Assembly (NCBI GenBank): GCA_039000515.1
Contig: JBCFYV010011164.1
Span: 37,651,234 to 37,715,233 of the forward strand
Length of the DNA: 64,000 nucleotides
Direction of reading: 5' to 3'
Source of the DNA: Timema cristinae
Taxonomy: Eukaryota; Arthropoda; Insecta; Phasmatodea; Timematidae
Made by a program: the position numbers and the translations under genes. The notes below the pieces were generated by a model that worked only from the letters and a program-made list of their open reading frames with translations, did no database searches and was not told where the DNA came from. This document shows, in pieces, positions 61,101-64,000 of the stretch; position 1 is the first letter of the stretch, and every line of letters begins with the position of its first letter.

Positions 61101-64000
61101 GCGATTGTGTATAATGTTTATTCTGTTCGTTTTAATAATCATGTTATTTATACCTTAAGTCCTTCGAGGAATATTCTTTGGACATTGTTATTTGATATTT
61201 ATATATTTATATTGATGTAATTAGTTCCGCTGTTGTAATTCTAGAATAGGTGGTTAATTTTTAGCGCGCGCGTGCTGAACTCTGGTAGACGTTAAATTTT
61301 GAATTAGGGTATATTTCATTCTCTGTTAATAAGTCACTGCTGTCTTGTTTTGTATTATTTCATCACATGTGATATTGTTTTTGTGGGTTTCCTTGGTAGG
61401 TCCGGATTTTTGGGTTAATATTACTTTCTTTGGACACCTCATCTCCTCCCGCCCTGCCCTTAAGTTTTAGGGGGGGACTCTGTGCCGAGTGTCTCGTCAC
61501 TCATCTTTGGGCCCACGCGCAGCGCGGTTTGCCCGTTCCCCCCCCCTCTTTCTGCCATGCGTGGTTAGCTGCGCACGACCTCCCCGCGCCTCGCTCGTCG
61601 AGGTTGCAAGGCTCGCGCTTCGAGAGCGCAGAGTGGTGTCCTGACTCCGGTCAACACGGGTCAGTGGTTCATGAGCGCTTGGCTCTCAGTTCCGGGAGTG
61701 GGCAGAGCTGATCGGGGATAGAGACACCGTCATGCGCGGGATTGGAGATGGGGGTTTCGCTTTCGAGATACAGTTGTGTAACCGGACCGACCAAGGGGGG
61801 AACGCAACCAAAGACACAAATAAAGACTTGTGTTAAAACATCAACCGGACAACTTTCTTCGTACAACCCCTATACTAGAACTTGTATCGCGCCCCAACTC
61901 TGGCGCGCGGACCCCTAGCCGCGACACCGGTGACCACGGGGGCAGACACATGGTCTCCCACAACATTGTATGGGTCCACGAGAGGTTTGGGCACACTGCT
62001 ATGGGAGGGAGATTGGAGCTTGAATTTCGGTTGGATCTACTGAGTACGGTTTTACACTTTATTTTTGCAAATGCCTGTACATTTCCTCTTAAGCCAACCT
62101 TCTTTATCCTAACACACTATCATAATTAGTACATATGTGTATAACTGTAACAGGCTGCTGTAATAAGACATGGTGCTAAAAAGTATTATATTATCATAGC
62201 ATAACTTTACCCAACCTAAATTGACCTAACTCATCTTTGCCTAATCTAGCTCAAATAAATGTTAATTTTAAAGTATTAAGTTAGAGTTATACTTGAGAAA
62301 TACTTTGATTATGACACTGGCTTCTTAATACTTGCCTGCTATAAAAAAAATACTTAAAGTAAATAAAAGCAATTTATTAACAAGAACACACATTGCAACA
62401 AAGTGTATTTTTCTGCAATTTTCGTTCAAAGAAAGGGTCTTAAAGTATTTACACTTTAGAAAAATCTTGTAAAAAATTAAGGTTTTAAACTCTAAATGAG
62501 TCAAATCCAATTTTCCTCAAATCCTAATAAGTATTAATTTTGCCTACCTTGAATCTGGGATCTGAATCTTAGAAAATATGATAAGCATTAGATTTTAACC
62601 TTTCATATTGGAAATATTTTTTTAACTATTATTATTTTGTTAGATTTAAATATTTAGTTATTTAAAAATAAATGACATTTAAATGTTAATATATTCTTTT
62701 TATTATAATATGAATGTGAATTCACTTAAGTGATAGGTATTTTAAAGATCTTGTGATTGTTTTAAACTCTTGATCTAAAATGTTTTTTAACCTTTCAATA
62801 ATCTTTAGGATTTGACAGACTAACTCATATTTAAAACAGTAAAAGTTAAAAAAACACATGCCAAAGACAATTTTGCTTTTATCAAGTGAAGATGTGATAT
62901 TTAGTAAGAACCAGGTCCTGTTTCCAAGTTATCACTTATCAGACAAAGGCTAGTATACTAACTCAATACTTTTTACTGAGATACAATTATTGTTATTTTG
63001 TACTACCATTAGCTAAATTTTTAACATACTTTGTTTTATTGTTTCAGCCTTCCTCTATTCAACAAGTAATCCACAATTCCATATCAAAATATACTATAAA
63101 CTCTGACATCATTGTTTTAAAAGTGTGGTCTGAAGATGGTAGGTTTAAAATCAAGCCCATTTGGAGATAATTCAGTCTGAAAAATTACTTTGAAATATAT
63201 TGAAGGTATAAGGGCTAAGAGTAGCCTAAGTCACATCAGCAGAGTTATTAAACTAATCACATCAGGCCTTATAGAAACCCATCTATTGCAGAAGGAAAAA
63301 ATGTTATTATATCTGGACATTTATGAAAATGATGGAGTTACTTTTGCCATTTTGTTGTATTAGCAATGATGCTGTTAAGTTTTTAGCTATGTAATGACAT
63401 GTTATTAAAGCATGCAGCCTTTCTAACTTAAGTCAACTCTGAATTATTTGTATTCTTTATTTAAACAAAGGAATAAAGGGCAGCAAATTACTATGTTTAG
63501 TAAACAATGACTAAAGGATAGATGGGAAAGGCACACTTACCAGAAAATTGTAGATCCAAAAGCTCATATTTAAAACGTGTAAGACATTATAGAAGTTCTC
63601 AGGGTACGTAAGCTGTAATGGAATGTGATTTAAATGTAATGTATTGTGTTTTAAAAATAATGTGTCATGTTTTAAACATGAACTTTTGAATCCAAGAATA
63701 TTATAGTTAGCTTCTAATTTCCTTGCAAAAGTATTGTATTTTATTTGACAAATCTTTATTTGAAGTCTCCAAACTAGGACCAGGTCTTGAAAGTTTGTTA
63801 AAACACTTATATTTACTCAATGAGAGAAAACAATTCATGTCAAGAAACAAAATATCTACCCATGTAAAAGCCTTATTTGGCGCTTTAGCTCAGTTGGTAG
63901 CGTGTATACTGAGTTAAGGATCCCGGGTTCGATTCCCAGCATGGCCGAAAAATTAATCATAGGTGAAATGTGGGTTTACCCTTTCATAGTGATGAATTAA
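43003..64000 (+). CDS. UBXN11: UBXN11-like SEP/UBX protein, 5' 8 coding exons, gene runs off the right edge
   Basis: Coding exons 43031-43133, 43394-43536, 44796-44903, 46316-46398, 47430-47577, 49557-49724, 51771-54103 and 63048-63138 keep phase through GT..AG introns. Domain order: coiled coil with KKLCKLEQL (residues ~40-80), NFLKDYGLIWVGD (~119-131), WHPDDSI, SEP domain (~197-265; PLTIYSNGIVLKSEPFR, DILDGFFPTELQ), an inserted ~700-residue N/K/S-rich region, STEHFLNKVSK (~1007-1017), and the beginning of a UBX domain (IIVLKVWSEDG). Every block aligns with human UBXN11 (Socius) in order. Known role of the family: UBX domains bind p97/VCP, and UBXN11 binds Rnd GTPases. The seventh exon has an apparent one-base deletion. 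The C-terminal UBX exons are outside the window. A young Ty3 element sits in intron 7. Confidence 0.88.
43394..43536 (+). CDS. UBXN11: UBXN11 exon 2 (coiled coil)
   Basis: Acceptor ttcatatccag at 43393. Encodes NVLMLLKKLCKLEQLHART and MKKIKAKNRKIAILKVK, matching the LWDLEQQ...DQKIAALE coiled coil of human UBXN11. An alternative acceptor (ctgtag before 43323) would put the exon into a frame that stops, so it was not used. Donor AAG|GTAGGT. Confidence 0.82.
43537..44795. other. UBXN11 intron 2
   Basis: No element recognised; A-run rich near 44340. Confidence 0.65.
44796..44903 (+). CDS. UBXN11: UBXN11 exon 3
   Basis: Acceptor attttcag. 36 codons including KKCKKLEKQLLDMK, the second half of the coiled coil (human VQLQRQVREME). 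Donor AAG|GTAAAT, phase 0. Confidence 0.82.
44904..46315. other. UBXN11 intron 3
   Basis: 1.4 kb; contains the 40-bp tandem duplication at 45960-46039, otherwise nothing. Confidence 0.65.
45960..46039. repeat. Perfect 40-bp tandem duplication
   Basis: Unit caaatattgctggtagtttc... occurs twice without mismatch (45960-45999, 46000-46039). Confidence 0.93.
46316..46398 (+). CDS. UBXN11: UBXN11 exon 4
   Basis: Acceptor gtgcttcag. Encodes NFLKDYGLIWVGDKGNQ, matching RFLSDYGLQWVGE of UBXN11, the most diagnostic short motif of the family. Donor AAAG|GTTTGC, phase 2. Confidence 0.9.
46493..46741 (+). mobile_element. SINE-B copy 4
   Basis: Head with B-box-like caggattcgatccctg, body gatggtttttcctaaatag and tail gcgtataacctgaac. 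In UBXN11 intron 4. Confidence 0.78.
47095..47255 (-). mobile_element. LINE 3' end fragment, minus strand
   Basis: Minus strand encodes RMEAIRRGKWLRTEEDEGI and ends in a block shared with the LINE 3' ends at 12840-12970, 19650-20010 and 28355-28465. Confidence 0.62.
47430..47577 (+). CDS. UBXN11: UBXN11 exon 5
   Basis: Acceptor cttcttttag. Encodes EQGVWHPDDSITGELVSFD and LLLENIKYLNILANEGEA, matching KKFWKPGDSL..VDFDRLLASLQDLSELV. Donor AAG|GTGACA, phase 0. Confidence 0.9.
47628..47878 (+). mobile_element. SINE-C copy 1
   Basis: tRNA-like head (ggttagtagcgtg A box; gggttcgattcct B box), then a conserved body 'tttatcattggtgaaatgtg..tttcac.gtgatgaattaatgg..gggctggatgttgtgtctgtt', and a 3' end ttaaacacctcaactaaata(ata)n. 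Distinct from SINE-A/B. Confidence 0.82.
47879..48852. other. UBXN11 intron 5, middle part
   Basis: AT-rich, no gene or repeat recognised. A hydrophobic open frame near 48211-48462 is likely chance (A/T-rich Ile/Leu/Phe codons). Confidence 0.6.
48853..49075 (+). mobile_element. SINE-C copy 2
   Basis: Head cttagctcaatcggtagcg..ggtttaattccc and the same body as 47628-47878. Its 3' end diverges after gttgtgtctgttc and runs into a LINE-3'-like scrap (gggctggaaacactaatgg near 49107). Confidence 0.8.
49076..49556. other. UBXN11 intron 5, distal part
   Basis: Short LINE-3'-like scrap near 49085-49130; nothing else. Confidence 0.5.
49557..49724 (+). CDS. UBXN11: UBXN11 exon 6 (SEP domain core)
   Basis: Acceptor ttttttcaag. 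Encodes PISIPLTIYSNGIVLKSEPF, RSYMEPSTQIFVVDILDGFF and PTELQAQHPEGVSFK, aligned to the SEP domain of human UBXN11 without gaps. Donor AAG|GTGAAG, phase 0. The SEP fold is shared with p47/p37 p97 cofactors. Confidence 0.95.
49912..49995 (-). repeat. SINE-D or tRNA-derived pseudogene
   Basis: Minus strand: cctcgatagttcagtggtta (A box) and ccgagttcaattctcg (B box) spaced as in a tRNA. A partial second copy exists at 10529-10567. The cloverleaf is not well paired and no CCA-type end or body was identified. Confidence 0.55.
49996..51032. other. UBXN11 intron 6, middle part
   Basis: Nothing recognised. Confidence 0.6.
51033..51312 (-). mobile_element. SINE-A copy 7 (near consensus)
   Basis: Full-length minus-strand copy. 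Duplication AATAATATAAA at 51022-51032 and 51313-51323. One of the copies closest to the family consensus, so probably among the younger ones. Confidence 0.87.
51313..51770. other. UBXN11 intron 6, distal part
   Basis: T-rich stretch leading to the exon-7 acceptor cccttaacag. The hydrophobic open frame at 51586-51777 crosses the acceptor and is not a gene. Confidence 0.6.
51771..54103 (+). CDS. UBXN11: UBXN11 giant exon 7 with lineage-specific insertion and one frame break
   Basis: Starts VIDKRSVTYKGSENGWKAF then NGVGYKL, matching the end of the SEP region (SDLRNQVYLEDG..PGEGRVVG). At the G run 51848-51851 one base seems missing: the first frame stops at TAA about 160 nt later, while the frame that continues as DKLSEQNKEV stays open for more than 2.2 kb to 54160. 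Exon length 2333 plus one base is divisible by 3 and fits both neighbour phases. The middle ~700 residues have no recognised domain and are rich in Asn, Lys, Ser, Thr and Ile. The end (STEHFLNKVSKMKAGDDREG) aligns with TAEKFLNRLPK of human UBXN11. Donor taken as CAC|GTAATC; GGA|GTAACT at 54094 is an alternative in the same phase. Confidence 0.8.
54104..54689. other. UBXN11 intron 7, proximal part
   Basis: AT-rich, nothing recognised. Confidence 0.6.
54690..54740 (+). mobile_element. SINE-B copy 5, left half
   Basis: cttggtggccgcatggtcta, then ..gtcactcttccaatatactagactgc: the SINE-B head, cut by the Ty3 insertion and continuing at 61996. Confidence 0.82.
54741..55255 (+). repeat. 5' LTR of the young Ty3 element
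   Basis: 515 bp. AATAAA at 55079-55084 probably marks the R region. Only visible difference from the 3' LTR: T at 54803 versus C at 61543. GC-rich, with many CG dinucleotides. Confidence 0.96.
55259..55274 (+). other. Primer-binding site of the young Ty3 element
   Basis: tggtagcagagagtgg, three bases after the 5' LTR; starts with TGG, complementary to a tRNA CCA end. The tRNA species was not identified. Confidence 0.7.
55275..56286 (+). other. Long leader of the young Ty3 element
   Basis: About 1 kb between primer-binding site and Gag start; probably holds packaging/dimerisation signals. Contains the small frame 55916-56239. Confidence 0.5.
55916..56239 (+). CDS. Upstream small open frame in the Ty3 leader
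   Basis: 107 codons starting MWGGATPYARLVLF with no recognised domain. Its stop overlaps the first possible start of the Gag-Pol frame as TAATG (56237-56241). It may be a chance frame or an upstream ORF that tunes Gag-Pol translation by termination-reinitiation. Confidence 0.3.
   Translation: MWGGATPYARLVLFTNILVNKMYQSYNDVSLSSSDKVLNQGSTQLTQVEPSVLVCCKEGRGAISETGTPMFKDARHIFVINVPYFTQIGDDNIGGAKFRGYFSNFGI
56287..60777 (+). CDS. Ty3/gypsy Gag-Pol polyprotein, single intact frame
   Basis: 1,496 residues from the ATG at 56287 (an in-frame ATG at 56239 adds a hydrophobic 16-residue leader and is less likely). Gag capsid-like region ~190-370 (WRGFVDFFRLCFFP), one CCHC knuckle CYRCNSKFHLAHNC at 412-425. 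Aspartic protease DTGS at 492-495. RT with YLDD at 804-807. RNase H acidic residues D953, E994, D1019. Integrase zinc finger H1159, H1166, C1196, C1199, then D1228, D1288 and E1323, with 34 residues between the last D and E instead of the usual 35. The C-terminal ~60 residues resemble a GPY/F-type module (YRWSAPTVISKF). Gag and Pol are fused without stop or frameshift, so protein ratio must be set otherwise. All catalytic residues are present; the copy may be competent, which is inference. Confidence 0.95.
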   Translation: MEHPDPSRLFKDELIYELTIRGSKPEKTVDQLRSQLSDVFDVEKDENRSLVLIDKVPAFSLEHPLLADKFNNLQTMIAQYDRPVPSVEKKIRSTFGHLKSRLFRLSPESPEENTKLEELKRFCGELENQMGVALRKEINIRKGEPNTPLENIGRVEDQLPSERDLLEGNVGQIPSDNDPQGKKIVQILNLVRKWNVTFDLGSNPIDFLEKIEELKNGYKVTDSEMLTALPEIFLGQNSLWMRNNHHYWTTWRGFVDFFRLCFFPANYVDQLERDIFGCVQAPLEPVNEFFIRIQTLIRRRGGFSETQTVDRIYSNLRPSIRINIRRCEIETVGQLLQVAVHFQQCNDEIRDYNRWTQPNREEARIVGDRRNERLGVSGRTFDPGNGHGIYGNRQNRSSHTPTNPNQFKEKKCYRCNSKFHLAHNCDKQSRSNVSVMSAEAGPRREGRKLNLRRGIGFPRQIVTNCPPRHSGETMLLGAPVELGPLKIVALLDTGSLHNVVSEDLLGTLRTRRLVKDSESCEIDCVTASLEKFRVVTRIKVSVKIAGLAWPLWFLVAPRLVTQMILGHNFFRATRTTIDVYSGAISFKSHPGLLVRLTPLSCPDTPGATVLEETRDHRPEFEAILAEYPDVVCDRIGHTNVFSHSIELVDHTPVRSKAYFYAPPKLKILKAHIENLLEKGIVRRSKSPYASPAFLVGRPGQEPRMVVDYRKLNKKILYEATPLPTVEMAFQYLGQAQYYTVIDLNKAYYQIPLTEESKPYTAFITQCGLLEFNYVPFGVSTGAQILSRLLHTVFSDIQFKYVFNYLDDLVIYSNELEDHKRHVREVLNRLRAANLTVNPKKLRLAVPEIEYLGHVVSHQGVSINPERVRPIKEFPVPVNQKKVSRFLGMVSFFGRFIPKLASLAGPLYHLKKKGVPFVWSPECQASFDALKRSLSGPPVLKMADFSKRFVLQTDACSTGLGAVLCQETDGSLQPIAYASRTLHSHERNYSTFELEALGIVYATDRFREYLEHHPFDLYTDNSALSWLLRHPRQIGKIGRWVAKLQSLRFEIAHVSGADNPVADSLSRMFEEPDDRGNGGPQVAQAVLGVLSKIPEVFTPIGEAQRKDPELSNLIQSCEDRTNPDHLKLLNGSLLIRPNYRAGWKVYVPHSLARMIFAYYHESPVGGHLGANKTIGKICLYFYWKEMKAEIRDWVRKCEVCLRAKPARNRRYGMLNSGVASFPLDRVFIDLFGALPRSWKGHNVLLTIVDGFSKFVWMTPLRVATSNSVVDALDSTLFRNFGYPHILVSDNASQFTSKIFEDMCFNNGIKHVTTTPYYPQPSHVERFHRNLKAALIAFHHVHHKDWDKNLTPLQIAFNSAVHDSHRKTPSSLMLGHDLLSPINLRWEILPGALEDQSDRCIEAEWGEALCQLKKTQSKVARRYDAGRYPVPYKVGDKVVYELHNYSRAVDGKTAKLDYRWSAPTVISKFLTPVTVQLLDPVTGLATRRAHVTQLKPCH
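60778..61468 (+). other. Region between pol and 3' LTR
   Basis: About 690 bp. Holds an open frame at 60924-61220 (98 codons, hydrophobic C-terminal half) without recognisable envelope features such as a signal peptide, glycosylation sites or cleavage site. Probably 3'-UTR. Confidence 0.5.
61469..61477 (+). other. Polypurine tract
   Basis: AGGGGGGGA, three bases before the 3' LTR; the expected plus-strand primer site. Confidence 0.8.
61481..61995 (+). repeat. 3' LTR of the young Ty3 element
   Basis: 515 bp, identical to the 5' LTR apart from the C at 61543. AATAAA at 61819-61824. As it lies in sense orientation in a host intron, it can end host transcripts early. Confidence 0.96.
61996..62190 (+). 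mobile_element. SINE-B copy 5, right half
   Basis: Continues the SINE-B body and tail after the Ty3 element: ggagattggagcttgaattt (degenerate B box), ctcttaagccaacct, gtacatatgtgtataac, tgctaaaaag. Joining both halves without the duplication gives one ordinary SINE-B. Confidence 0.82.
62191..63047. other. UBXN11 intron 7, distal part
   Basis: AT-rich, nothing recognised. Confidence 0.6.
63048..63138 (+). CDS. UBXN11: UBXN11 exon 8 (start of UBX domain)
   Basis: Acceptor ttgtttcag. Encodes PSSIQQVIHNSISKYTIN and SDIIVLKVWSEDG, matching GPIRDTLQ and the first strand of the UBX domain (SMLRIKSENGE). Donor GATG|GTAGGT, phase 1. The next exon is outside the window. Confidence 0.82.
63139..63877. 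other. UBXN11 intron 8, partial
   Basis: Nothing recognised before the SINE-C at the edge. Confidence 0.6.
63878..64000 (+). mobile_element. SINE-C copy 3, cut by the window edge
   Basis: Head gctttagctcagttggtagc with B box gggttcgattccc, then the SINE-C body (aatcataggtgaaatgtggg, tttcatagtgatgaattaa). Best-preserved tRNA-like head of the family. Because the SINE body follows, it is not a free tRNA gene. Confidence 0.82.

Larger units (their letters stand above)
54741..61995 (+). mobile_element. Young, structurally complete Ty3/gypsy LTR retrotransposon
   Basis: 7,255 bp, flanked by CTGC (54737-54740 and 61996-61999), inserted inside a SINE-B copy. Two 515-bp LTRs with ends TGTGCC..GGCACA (perfect 6-bp inverted repeat) differ by one base seen by eye. 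Primer-binding site, single Gag-Pol frame, polypurine tract and LTR polyadenylation signal are all in place. Domain order Gag, protease, RT, RNase H, integrase defines Ty3/gypsy (Metaviridae). Same strand as the UBXN11 host gene. Much more GC-rich than its surroundings, above all in the LTRs. Confidence 0.96.

Noticed and set aside
63880..63955. Functional tRNA gene
   Set aside because: A and B boxes are good, but the sequence continues into the SINE-C body seen at 47.7 and 48.9 kb, and the anticodon arm is shortened.
1..64000. CRISPR array, prokaryotic operon or recent bacterial gene transfer
   Set aside because: Spliced exons with GT..AG introns, eukaryotic transposons and SINEs throughout; the short direct repeats found are target duplications or microsatellites.

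Overview
The window looks like nuclear DNA of an invertebrate animal. It is AT-rich, its genes are cut into short exons by kilobase introns with GT..AG borders, and the space between exons is filled by retrotransposons, SINEs and DNA transposons. The mix of LINE, SINE and Ty3 types is reminiscent of arthropods, but the sequence alone does not fix the species, and no rRNA or mitochondrial marker is present.

Three host genes can be assembled exon by exon. (1) 299-9859 (+): a complete Tctex1-domain dynein light chain of the DYNLT2B/Tctex2b type, four coding exons, 148 codons. (2) 20975-27948 (-): PACRG, a microtubule inner-junction protein of cilia and flagella, four coding exons, with two compensating one-base frame breaks in the first coding exon. 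(3) 43003 to beyond the right edge (+): a UBXN11-like SEP/UBX protein, eight coding exons seen. Its seventh exon is about 2.3 kb and carries a roughly 700-residue Asn/Lys/Ser-rich insertion between two conserved segments; one base seems to be missing in a G run. The first two genes belong to cilia/axoneme biology and converge tail to tail. PACRG and UBXN11 diverge across a 15 kb repeat-filled spacer.

The rest is a layered mobile-element record. 5982-8920 is a decayed hAT element (BED-finger, ZBED5-like transposase) with an exact 8-bp target duplication, inside the dynein gene's third intron. 32643-39014 is an old, broken minus-strand Ty3/gypsy element of Mag/K02A2.6 type; its 3' LTR was later hit by a hAT element, itself hit by a SINE, and its 5' part was hit by a PIF/Harbinger element. 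54741-61995 is a young, structurally complete Ty3/gypsy element (515-bp LTRs differing at one site, one intact Gag-Pol frame of about 1,496 codons) inserted inside a SINE inside a UBXN11 intron. At least four tRNA-derived SINE families are scattered throughout (called A-D here). A and B have different tRNA heads and bodies but share the same 3' tail, and many copies have clear target-site duplications. LINE reverse-transcriptase remnants are frequent at 1.3-3.1, 12.6-13.0, 15.7-16.8 and 18.2-20.0 kb. Several fold-back or short inverted-repeat elements (13.8-14.1, 22.0-22.2, 30.4-30.9, 32.0-32.2 kb) complete the picture.

No CRISPR array, operon, rRNA or convincing functional tRNA was found. 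All coordinates, alignments and identities were judged by eye from the sequence and from remembered family features; none was checked by a search.
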